64,000 nucleotides of DNA from Pyropia yezoensis (lineage: Eukaryota > Rhodophyta > Bangiophyceae > Bangiales > Bangiaceae), in contig CM020619.1 in NCBI GenBank assembly GCA_009829735.1, forward strand, positions 11,460,375 to 11,524,374. The letters run 5' to 3'. Numbering within the stretch: the first letter of the stretch is position 1; the number at the start of each line of letters is the position of its first letter. Of this stretch, positions 52,931-63,121 are shown piece by piece. The notes beneath the pieces are model-generated. The model made no database searches. It worked only from the letters and a program-made list of their open reading frames with translations, and was not told the origin of the DNA. Position numbers and translations under genes: made by a program.

Positions 52931-53502
52931 TGTGGTATGAAACTCGATCCTCTCAGACACGTGTCAATATCCCTCGGGGGAAAGGGACAGGTAACACAGA
53001 AAGGGGAACTACGAGAATGGTATGCCTGTTGCCTCACGTGCCTGCTCGCCGAGCAAACAGATACGCACGATAGTGCACACGGGGAAGAGGAAAGCAAACG
53101 CGCAGTTGTCTTTTTCCTGAGGGCGCGGGCCAAGGGCGCCTCGCTGTCCCTCTTAACGTGCATCTGGGGGAGCCTCGGCACGTTGGCCAGGTATCCCCCC
53201 CCATAACCCCGAGTGGCCCCGACCCGAGTCTAACCTCGTCAGGTCGGGGGCCACTATCACTACTAATTCTATTCCCACTCACTAATCTCACACTCAAATT
53301 CTCTCAAATCAAGTCCCTCACAAGTATGCAAAAACCCATCAGAAATCCTTCTCTCACGTGTGGATAGCGTAGTCCACCGCATCCCAGTGCCGGGCACGGG
53401 CCACGGCCGCCAACCATCACCACACGGCGGGCGTGTTCTGGCACCTGGTGCCCTCTGGTTGTAGTCCCGGGTCGGCGCCAAGTCGGGGCCAGGGATGCTA
53501 CA
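52931..53502 (-). repeat. Element B 5' LTR
   Basis: 572 bp, same length as 43848-44419. Only a handful of differences were seen (for example near 52,935-52,940, 53,064-53,071 and 53,246), so the insertion is recent. Confidence 0.93.
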
Positions 53503-54820
53503 CGAGTAAAAAGCCAAGGCCAACATGAGCGCACCCATGCCGAGAACGTTGAGCACATCGGCTCTCTGGGCCTCGTACGCTTTCCCATCGAAGCAGTCAT
53601 GTAACACGTCGTCGTTCTGCATCGGTGAAAGCCGGGGCTCGCCACACTCGTCGAGTTCAGGAGTGCAATCGCGGCAACCTCTTTCAACCCGAGGACTCTC
53701 GACATTGCTTGGGTCGCCTCGCACCACACTGTCTTTGCTTGCATCACAGTTGGGTCGGTCGTAGCGCACACCCTCTCGACAGTTGCAGGTACCACCTCCA
53801 CGCTCCCAACGAATAGATGGTGCCGAGGCGACTGCCTTCATGACCTCCGCCATGCCAAGGCGGAAGATGATCCGCTGTGGTCCAAAAATGGTAGGAGCGT
53901 CGGCCTCCTTCCATCCAAGCGACTGCAGCAGTCGCTTCTTCTCCTTCTGAACAGCCTCTTTGATGGCGGTTGGAGACTTGAAGGCGTCCTTGATGGGTCT
54001 GGTAGTCGAGCCGGTCCCGTCTTCGACCCGTCGACAAGGGCGATAGAGCCGGGCGACCTCACCCTTCGACACACCAGCGCCACCAGACGTACAAACGTGG
54101 AATAAGAACTGTCTCGTTGCAGGAGACCTAAATGCAGACACGTGCGTGTGGGATGAAGCAAACGTTGCAGGGTGATACAAGGGGTTGCTGGCGCACGGCA
54201 GTTCGTTGTAGTAGTCCCACACTTGCCCGCACAACGAGGCCCCAAGGTCGCCTGCTCCAATGTCCACTTCCCCCGGATGATTGCGAGCGGCAAGGAAGTA
54301 CATATAACTTGGACAAGGCGTGATCCTCCACGTCGTCCGCGGGCTCGCTCGACTCGCCTTCTACCCCCATTCGCATGGATCCACAGGTAGCAGCACACGC
54401 GTCCTCTGCGACAGTTGAACCAGTGTCATCGCTTGGTAGTACCCCCTCCTCGTCCGTCTCGTCACCAGGTTCACTGCGATCCTCGTCCATGAATCCATCC
54501 GAGTCACTGCTCTCACCGTCACTTGTCCCGACCGAGCTTGCACAGTCGTCTCCAAGATCGTTAGGGTGAGGGCCTCCATCCTCATCGCCCATACCACCTC
54601 CAGCCACAGTACCAGCATCTTCACCACCGCCACCGACTGTATTGCCCCCGCCTGCTGCGCCTCCACCAGGATCGGCATCACCGCAGCCTTCTCCACGAGC
54701 ATTACCGGGATCTTCGACGGGACGTCGCCCATCACGGGCATGGCGCCTCCGTGGGTGGCGACCCAATAAAATGGAGTACACAAACTGCTCCCCGCAGTCG
54801 AACACAGGACAATCGATCAT
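53503..54820 (-). pseudogene. Element D: N-terminal part of tnp2-like transposase, with C2H2 finger
   Basis: The ATG at 54820 begins MIDCPVFDCGEQF..GRHPRRRH, a C-x4-C-x12-H-x4-H zinc finger at the extreme N-terminus. A long acidic Gly/Asp/Ser linker comes next. Near 54,295-54,310 the frame changes by one (HALSKLY in one frame, MYFLAARNHPGE in the next), so the gene is already damaged there. The second frame runs through SRVCTS-type and RIIFRLGMAEVM segments to NVLGMGALMLALAFYS, and is cut at 53,503 by element B. It continues at 43847. Confidence 0.6.
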
Positions 54821-55787
54821 CACATTTGTTCACCGCCGTTGTGTATCACATCGCATCTCCGTGCATTGACAATTGCAACGCACTGCAACTCAGCCGAACC
54901 ACGTGGCTTCGCCAACGAAAATAGCGATGACCCCGGTGCACACCCACGCCAAGGTACACACGGACGACGGAAACACGCGCGCCCCGGGCATAGAGGACAC
55001 ACGCCGTTCCCGCCGCCGAGTCCGGGGTTGAGGATCAATCCTCCCGCTCGCAAGCAATATCCGAGATCGGTCGACGGAGTGCAGGACAATGGGGCAGTCC
55101 CACAACGAGCTCACCCCAGATTAGCGACCTGCTCTCGTCACACCCGCGCCCCGCACCTGTGGACACGCTTTGCAGTGAGCAGAATTGCTGTCTGTGGCGA
55201 TCACGGTGCGCCGGCCCCACCGCAGATCGTGCACAAGGAGATACACAGAATCTCTCATGGCACAATCTCACCTCCTCTATTTACTTCATCACGGTTGTTG
55301 GCAGAAACACCCCACCGTACACGCAGGACTATGAAGCTTCCAAGTAGGGATAAGGAGCAGCATGTATCATTCAAGTGCCGTGGGAATGTCAATGTGTTCG
55401 TGAAGTCTGAAGAAATACGGCTTTTGTCCTGCAAAGTATGCACACGTCTTCTTCTGATTGGTCGATACGTAAACGGGCTCTAAGAGTCTCTTTCGACCGT
55501 GAATTCACCGCACTTAAAGGCATAGACGAGGTTAATAACTTGCAGTCCTTGATATTGTTGTTACATGTCGTTAAACACAAAAAAAGTTTTGTAAGTACGT
55601 GTCTCATTTTAGAGCTGTGACCGCAGAGAATCTGATCGGGACACCCGGTCGAGCAAGCACCACATTATATTCGCTCACCCGACCAATCACTGCAATCCGC
55701 CACCACGAACTGGCCCCGCATACACCTTTTTGTGGACACAATAGCTGCGGGCACCAACCCCCCCCCCCTGCCCTCCCCGGCGCCTCC

Positions 55788-55819
<32 letters not shown>

Positions 55820-56340
55820 GGCACACACCCCTTCGGAGCTCCCACTGGACCTTGCAATGCACCACACAGCCACCCTCCCCGACACCCACTGAGATAGCGT
55901 ACAGCGAGTTCACCCCTGCAAGGCGCCGCAGGGTGGCCCCATACCTGGCCGGTGCAGCATAGGGCACAACAACAGGTCGCTGGCCCTCGAAGGAGTCACA
56001 CGCCGATACAGGCCCAGACAGCGGGCCTTCGTCCTTGCGTGTACCGTGCCGGGTGCCGATCTCACAGCTCTAGCGCCTGTACCTGTCGTGAAGCGCACGT
56101 ACTTGCTGTTCGAGAGCCTGCTACACACACTCACGTGATGGCATCCCCCCCCCCCCCCCCCCCTTCCACCCCCCCCTCCCCCACCTCACGCGCACCAGTC
56201 TGCCCCCTGCGACAACTACGCCGATACCGCCCCAACCGCAAGCCGCCCACACGCGCCCCCCCCACACGGACACAACTGACAACCATGCCTCACGCGCGGG
56301 CCCGGGGGCCGGGGCACTGCCGGCCACGAGGGGGGCGACC
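54821..56340. other. Spacer upstream of pseudogene E
   Basis: No recognisable gene. It should contain the right end of element D, but no terminal repeat could be identified. C runs lie at about 55,791-55,818 and 56,146-56,163. Confidence 0.4.
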
Positions 56341-59300
56341 ATGCAAGCAGCGCCCCAACCCCCGACCCTGGTGGGGGTGGCGGCGACAGCGGCCGACCCC
56401 GCAGCGGAGACCTCGGAGGCCGCGCCCGCCACACCGATGCGGTCTGAGGTGTCCCCGCCCACCGCGCCAGTGTGTGCGGCGGGTACCGCGGCGGCCGCGC
56501 CCACGGCGCCTCTCCTGGCAGCGGCAAGCACGGCGGCCGGGCCCGCCACCCCGACCCGGACGGCGGCGTCCCCGCCCACCGCGCCGGTCTGTGCGGCGGC
56601 TACCGCGGCGGCAGCGCCAGGGGCCGTGCTCGCCCCGGCGGCAACGACCACGGCGACACCAAGTGGGGCAGCGGCGACGACGTCGGCCTCGCCTTCCGCG
56701 CCGATCGAGTCGGAGGCCGTGCGGCTGGAGGCGGCGGCCACTTTGGCGGCGAGTCGCCTCTTCGGCGAGTCCTGCGGCGGCGGCGACGGCGCTGAATTGC
56801 CGGTGGTGACGCCCCCTGTGTCGACGCCCCTCCTGTCGACAGTCGCAACTACTGCGTGGCCGCCGGGTAATCCCTTCGAGGACACTGAGGGTAGTGACGC
56901 CGGGATGAGGCAGACGAGCCTCACCCCAGAAGGGGCAACAGACGCGTTGCGCGCGGCGCGCGTGGCGAGCGCGCTGACGCTGCCGCTGAACCAGGACGGT
57001 GGCGGTGGAACCGACGCTGGGGAAGTGACAGATGACGGCACAGGCGGCGTTTCTGGTGACGCCGGAGGCGCTGTTGGCAACGACGAGCAGGCCGACAAAG
57101 CGCCACTTGATGGTGTGGAAGCCGCAGATACGGCACCCGGCGATGGAGACGGTCCCGGCGTTGTGCCTGCTGATACCGTTGTGGGAGATTTAGTGGGGGA
57201 CGGCGCCCCTGTACCAACGCCAACAGCCGCTGAGAAGCGGACCGTAAGCCCGCGACAACGGTTGAGGTCGGCTGCCACGGTGAAGGTATGGACATATTGT
57301 GTACTGCGTTGTGTTTGTTGGGTTCTGTTGTGTCTGACCGTGTCACATTGTACTGGATTGCCTTTCGCCACCTCTCATTGTATCTCTTGTGCAACTCGTG
57401 ACGCGCCAGTTCCAGTCCTGGGTCCAGTTGTTGTATCACATGCCAACCGTCATTCACGCGCATGAGCGCCTCGTTGTTTTCACGGGCCTCCATGTCTAGA
57501 GCGTAGCATACCAATTAGACAGGTGGTCGAAAGCCACCGATGCGGCGGAAGGCCGCGGGCAAAAGGAAGCAACTGGTAGGCCTCGACAACTGCACCACTT
57601 CATGCTTTTTGCTTGTCTTGGACATGTCCTGCTGATATGGTGCGCGTGACCCTGCTCGTTGCAGGGAAATTATGTGCTGGCTTGCCAGCCAACTCTGCTC
57701 CCCGCCACTGTTTTACGTTGCTTCTGTTTCTTTGGAATGTCGTTCATCACCCTCCCTGTCTTTTGTCCCTTCTCAACAGAAGTCTGCGGTGAAAAAGCCA
57801 GTCGCGCCTGCGCGCCGGTCTGCGAAGGCGGTCGCACCTGCGATGGCGGTTGCAGCTTTCACCCCACGCCGTAGAGCCAAGCCGGTATCCGTGCGCAGTC
57901 CGCCAAAAGCGGTGGCGAAACAGAACCAACAGGTACGTTTACACTTTTGTTCTGCTTGCAATGGTGTGCTTGGCGATACTGCCCGGTCATGTGCAGGCCT
58001 ACGCAATGCGCTGTGTTGCGTGCAATGTGTTGTATGTTTGTGTATATTCAGGGGACTGACCCTACTCTCTCTCCCGTCTCCCGTAAGCCTTTGGCTGTCC
58101 ACCGTCCGCCGACTGCCCCTCTCAAACATTCCCCTCCCCCCCCCCCCCCCCCCCCCCCCCCCCCGCGTCCTGCCTGATCCCCTCGCCATGGTACTTTCTC
58201 AGGCAAGCACGGAGAGACAGGCACCAGCTGGCACGGATGAACAGACACCTGCCGAAGCGCCTCCTCGACCGGCAAAGGCGGTGTCGAAGACGAAGCAACA
58301 GGTACGTAGCGTCGGAGTCCACGTAGGGCAACGCCACGACCCGGTCCTTGTCGTGTGTTGTATTTGTGTGCTGCTGGTTGTACAGGCCTGTATTTCACGT
58401 CGTATGATACTGTATGTTCCGGATCCTTACCTGCAGCCTCTCAAGCACTATCTTGACGCCCTCCTCCCCCCCCATCGCCCCCGCCCCCCCCCCCCCCCCC
58501 CCCTCCTTCGATCTCCAATCCCCACCCCCCTCATCTTTCCTGATTCCCCCCCCCAGGGACGTGCGGAGGATGCCACGCCTGCGCCTGCCCCTCGTCCGAA
58601 AGCGCCCAAGAAGTCGGCTCTTGTCAAAGAGGCGGAGGGCACCGCGGGCCCTCAATTGAGGGCGGCGGCTGCCATCGCAAAGGCCCCCAAGCGGCCGGCC
58701 AAGGCGGTTGTCCCTGCTAAGAAGCTGCAATCGAAGCGGAAGAAGCCACCGCCGCCGAAGTCGCCGTCGATATCCGCCAGCGGGCGGTCCAGTAGCGACT
58801 CGGAGGACGCCGCAGCCGCAGAGGCGGCCGCGCAACAGAAGCGGAGCACCCGCCCGGCCAGCGCCACAGCCCCTGCAGTACGTCGCAAGACGCCTGTGCA
58901 GGGCAAGGTGGGCGGCGCGGCCAAGGCAGTCGTCGCCAAGGCGGTCGTTGTCGAGCGCCCGGCACAGCGCCGCACTCTGCCAGTCCCGGCTGCATCTGCG
59001 GGTGGTGCGGGGGCTGCCGCGGCCGCGTCGACGACGACACGCGCTCCTGCGCGCGTATTCAGAGCGCGGGTGCCTGCTGTAGTGCGTGGGATGAAGAAGG
59101 GGGGAGCTCTGGTCCAAGGACCACCCGGTGCAGTGGTTGGCGAGCGCCGCGCGCCTGCCGCAGCAGCGCTCTTACCTGCAAGCCTAGTTCCTGGGCACCC
59201 CATCGCCGACCCCGCCGACGGCGACGCGGACAAGGCCAACCGCCCCATGCACAAGAAGCCTCGCCTGTCGAAGAAGGGCAAGGGGCCGGCACGGCACCCG

Positions 59301-60437
59301 GACGAAAAAGAGGGGATCGTTTTTGCCGTCGCAGTTCGGGCGGAGATCAGCGCCCGCGTCAGCCACGGGATGGCGGCGCCCGAGGACGCTCACGACGTGT
59401 TCCTCTGTGCTGAAGATGCCGACGCCATGTACCTGGCGTCCATCATGGCGGCGGCCCCCGCCAGCCTGCAGCGGGCAAAGGAGTTGCGCCACACTGTGGC
59501 CGAGATGGTGCCCCGGAAGCACAACGGGAAGTCGAAGGAAGGTGGGTCGGGGAGCAAGAGGCGGGTAAATGACCTCCTCGGGCTCTGTGGGATGGCGCAG
59601 TCGGCCGCCTACGGCGCGCTCACGCGCTGGATCATCCATCGGTGGCAGTAACATGCCAAGTTCTACGACACAGCCGGGTTTACGCCACCGGACGAAGAGG
59701 ACGAAGGAGAGGAAGAGGTGCGGGGCGAAGGCGAGGAAGCCCGTGCCAAGGCGCGTGCCCAGGATACCCGGGCGAAGGCGGCGCGGTGGTGGCTGCGTGG
59801 CAGGCGGTACCTGAAGACAAAGAAGGGTCGCCTGGCGCTGTATTAGATTGCAGCTGAGTTCATCCGCAACCTCGACGTTGAAAACGCGAAGACAACGGCG
59901 ATCCATAAGGGACCCGTAGTGCTGCGGTTGCGGCTCTGTCAACTGACCATCATTCTCGCCAAGGTAAGTTATTGCATTCGTCTGCGCTGTTTCATAGGTT
60001 AGCGCATCTTCTTGCATCGCACTACATTGTGCTGTGCGGGTACAATATCTTTTGTACCGCACTCCATCGTACTGTATCTCTCTGCGATTCGTTGTGAGTC
60101 GCTGTCACGCAGTGCCAGTTCCCACCTCCGATCTGGGCCTGACACATGGTACTGTGTGGTTGGCTCGTGCTCTGTTGCTTCTTCTGTGTCGTGGATGTAT
60201 ACGGTTGGTGTGTGCTGTGCTGTCGCTTTTCCTGTCTTATGTGTGCAGGTGCGCGCCCAGCTACTGCTGTGGTCGCTGGGTAGGGACGGGAAGCAGAAGG
60301 TGTTTGGCGGCCTGAACCCGTCCCACCGTGCCATTTTCTGCGAGGAGCTGGCGGCTCTCTACGAGTCTGCGCGCTCGCCGGACTGTGTATGGGTACGGCT
60401 TTTTAAGACGGACGTGGACGAGGACGACTGCGCTTCA
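56341..60437 (+). pseudogene. Gene E: unrecognised multi-exon gene, two nonsense codons, cut by element C
   Basis: Five exons can be traced, all joined in phase 0: 56341-57285, 57780-57932, 58203-58301, 58557-59963 and 60249 onward. Donors are gtatgg, gtacgt, gtacgt and gtaagt. Acceptors are caacag, ctcag, cccag and tgcag. Exon 1 is Ala/Thr/Pro-rich with a repeated SPPTAPVCAA block. Exons 2-4 are Lys/Ala/Pro-rich and histone-H1-like. The end of exon 4 and exon 5 are globular (for example VFLCAEDADAMYLASIMAAA, and KVFGGLNPSHRAIFCEELAA). In-frame stops TAA (59649-59651) and TAG (59844-59846) break exon 4. Exon 5 is cut at 60,437 by a retroelement LTR. I do not recognise the family. Intron style resembles element D, so it may belong to a transposon. 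Confidence 0.5.
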
Positions 60438-60907
60438 TGTGGCAGTATGGGCTCCCGGGTAGGGGGGCAACACGTGCCATGCAAGGGGCGGCAGGCCACT
60501 AGCCTGACTCGTTCCTCTCCCTGCATTTGGGTCCACAATCCCTAAGTTTGGAATAGTTAGCTTAGTAGTAAATCCAACTTGGATTTGAGGGTTTTCTGCA
60601 TTTATCGTCTTGAATTTTCGTGTGGCCCGGTGGGCAGGTGCTGGGGTGGGAGATTCTGAGTGGCGAGATTCTGAGGGGACCCTGAGGGGATAAGGGGAGG
60701 GACAGCGGGGCTTGGCCTTGCTTCCCCGTCCCGACCAAAAAACTGTTGGCCCACACACCATCTTCTTGTTTGTCAGTGGGGGGATTGCCCCACAACAGGG
60801 ATAGAGTGTGTGCGATTTGCACTTCTTCCGGTTCCCCCGACACGGGAGGCAGCCCTTGCGCACCGCCCCAACTTGGGTGTCGCGTGTGCGAGTGGTTTTT
60901 TTCCACA
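60438..60907 (+). repeat. Element C 5' LTR
   Basis: 470 bp, reverse-complement relative to the element A LTRs, more diverged from them than they are from each other. It starts TGTGGCAGTAT and ends CCACA. Confidence 0.9.
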
Positions 60908-60909
60908 CT

Positions 60910-60926
60910 TGGTGGAGCAGCAGGGG
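60910..60926 (+). other. Element C primer-binding site
   Basis: TGGTGGAGCAGCAGGGG, two bases after the LTR, the same as in elements A and B. Confidence 0.75.
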
Positions 60927-61026
60927 ACAGAGGTAAACTTTACCTCCGGGTGCACCCGGGTGTAGGGGGCCCTCTGTCTCAGAGGAACGGTGGACTTGGA
61001 CCGTGTCATACGGATCGTTAGCCACC

Positions 61027-61182
61027 ATGGCTAGTTCGGACCCCCCGTCGTCCGGGGAGTACACGGGTGACGCACGTACTTCAGTGCCTTCGAATACTGG
61101 TGAGACACAGGTAGGTGTACCTGGGGTCGCAAAGGGACTAGAGGTCCCTCAAGCCGGCAGGACTAGAAGTACGGTCGGGTAA
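61027..61182 (+). CDS. Element C 51-codon leader ORF
   Basis: gccaccATGG start, 51 codons, TAA at 61180-61182. It matches the leader ORF of element A in position, length and stop. Confidence 0.5.
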   Translation: MASSDPPSSGEYTGDARTSVPSNTGETQVGVPGVAKGLEVPQAGRTRSTVG

Positions 61183-62972
61183 CAGGCCACCCAGACTCAG
61201 TCGGGAGTTCATTCGGGTGACACTTCTGATGTGCGTGGGCCGAAGTCTGGCCACCGCGTGGTACACTCAACGGGAACGTCCCAAGGTGAGAGGACTGTCC
61301 CCGCGGGTCCCACTCGGGTTGGAGCCAACTTTGGCTTGGAGCCGTCGCCAAGTAGGCTTTCGGAGGACGGCGGACCTCCGCTGGTCGGCGATGGGCTCGC
61401 GCCCATGCCCCCGGTTGAGACCCCTGAGGAACGTGGTTACCCCTCAGGTGGACTCCCGGAGGCGGACCGGGACTCAACTGGAGTCGTCAATCCACTCCTC
61501 GCGGAAACTATCCGTCGGGAGGCGACCAACGTGTTGCGGCAAACTTTGCCGGACGTGGTGGTCACGATGACAAATACTATTTTGAATCAGATTGTGGCGA
61601 GTTTGCCAGATGGTCTCAATGTCCAGACCGGATTGGGGCTTTCGAGCCCACAGACGCAGGGGGAATCCCTCCCTACGCCTGTCTCGGGTCGCCCCGAAAC
61701 GGGGGCGACCCCTGCGACTCCCAACGAGGGAGACACACCATTCTCGGCGGGGCGTACGCCCCTCACGGGGGAGTTCCCCTCGGAAACGCCGGCGGCTACA
61801 CTAAGCTCGCCGCAGCAGACGACAGGCACTGCGGGTCAACTCACTCCATTGCCTCAGCGGCTTTTCCCTCAACGTGAGGTGCCGCCCAAGATTCAGGTAG
61901 CCAACCCGATCTACCAGAGGATCTTTGATTGTGAGACCTACGCCCTCCACAACAAGTCGGTAGCGTATGGTCCTGACCAGGCCCGAGCCATGGGCCGTGC
62001 CAAGAAGAGTGCATTTCACTCTTTTGGGCACAAAGCGGAGTGGGATGGAACTCCCCCTCTCCCTGTCTTTGAGTTCCTACGTCGTTTCACAAAAGCCTGT
62101 GACGACAATGCCATAAGTGAAGGCATGGCCTTCTATATGCTACAGGAGTTTACGAAGGGAGACCTGCGGACAGAACTTATGTCCGTCATGCCCAGCTCCT
62201 CAAGTGGAGGCGCTGGTGAGGTGAGTCCTATTTGGAGCTCGTCAACTGGTTGTTGAGAGCCGTGGTGGATGAAGCAGCGTTGGCTTCTCAAGTCAAGGAG
62301 TTTACGCAAGCCCATCAGGAAGAGATTGAGGACGAGTTGTCCTTTGCGGAGCGGGTTCGTAAGCTCAACAATCTTTGTGGGTTTCTTCATCCACAAGCTG
62401 TGGTGAAGAGTCCATTTGTGGAGGGACTCCACTGGTCAGTCCGGATGGAGACCCGGGAGCATAATACTGCTCGGGCGACACTGGCCGAGTTGGCTAGGTT
62501 CGCCTACCGCAGAGGTGAGGCCTTCCGCAAGTTGCGGGAGGAACAACGCCAGGAGCGTCACGCTAAATTGGCCAAGGAACGCGAGGAGGCGCGCCAGGCC
62601 AGAGAGTTGAGAGAGGCACGCCGAATCCGCAAGAAGAGGGTGGTAGCTGCCGTGGGAACTTCCCAGGGTACCTCTTCGTCTTCCCCAGTCGGGAAGACCC
62701 CTCCGGGAACTGACAATCGGTGTTGGAACTGCAACTCCGATGGACACTGGGCATATGATTGCCCCAAGTTGAGTAAACGCATCCAACAACTTGTTAGGAA
62801 TGCGAGTAAGAAGTCGGCTACGAACAAAGTACGTTCACGCCGCGAGGGTGGGTCTCGTCCGGTGGTGGCGGTCGCCACACCCTCGGCGGAGGGGGCGGAC
62901 ACGTCGTCCTCGGACTCGTCGTCTTCCCCTTCGCCCTCGGATTCAGACGCCAAGTCGGCGGGAAACGAATGA
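61183..62972 (+). pseudogene. gag: Element C gag (1-nt deletion)
   Basis: In the frame after the leader stop, the product follows element A gag through the capsid-like region. One base missing near 62,222-62,225, relative to A (gtgagtcc instead of gtgacgtcc), ends the frame at 62256. The continuing frame (62232-62972) has the CCHC knuckle CWNCNSDGHWAYDC and ends at TGA 62970-62972. Confidence 0.85.
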
Positions 62973-63121
62973 CCGTTGGAGCTGGCCGACCTAAGCTCAC
63001 AACGGCAGCCTCGGCCAAGTGGGTCAAGAGGACGAACCAACCCTGCCGGATACTCCGGCGACCTAAGGGAGTCCGCCCACCTCGGGTAGGACTCCCCAAG
63101 AACGTGAACCCACGTCGGGTC
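62960..63121 (+). pseudogene. pol: Element C frameshift heptamer and 5' end of pol
   Basis: G_GGA_AAC at 62960-62966, then pol from the ATG at 62969 overlapping the gag TGA. Similarity to element A pol ends at 63121, before the protease motif. Confidence 0.75.

Larger units (their letters stand above)
43848..53502 (-). mobile_element. Element B: second chromodomain Ty3/gypsy family with antisense accessory ORF
   Basis: Total 9.66 kb with two 572-bp LTRs. It has the same architecture as element A, but the sequences are clearly different, so it is a separate family. It is inserted in the transposase gene of element D. Flanks are cgaga (43843-43847) and cgagt (53503-53507), which is a 4-5 bp target duplication. 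Removing the element with one cgag restores an open transposase frame across the junction, which confirms both ends. Confidence 0.93.
60438..63121 (+). mobile_element. Element C: truncated copy of the element A family
   Basis: 5' LTR, PBS, leader ORF, gag and the first residues of pol on the plus strand, collinear with element A. Identity with A stops at 63121 (after cacgtcgggtc), and unrelated sequence follows, so RT, integrase, the antisense ORF and the 3' LTR are missing. It landed in exon 5 of gene E. Confidence 0.92.
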
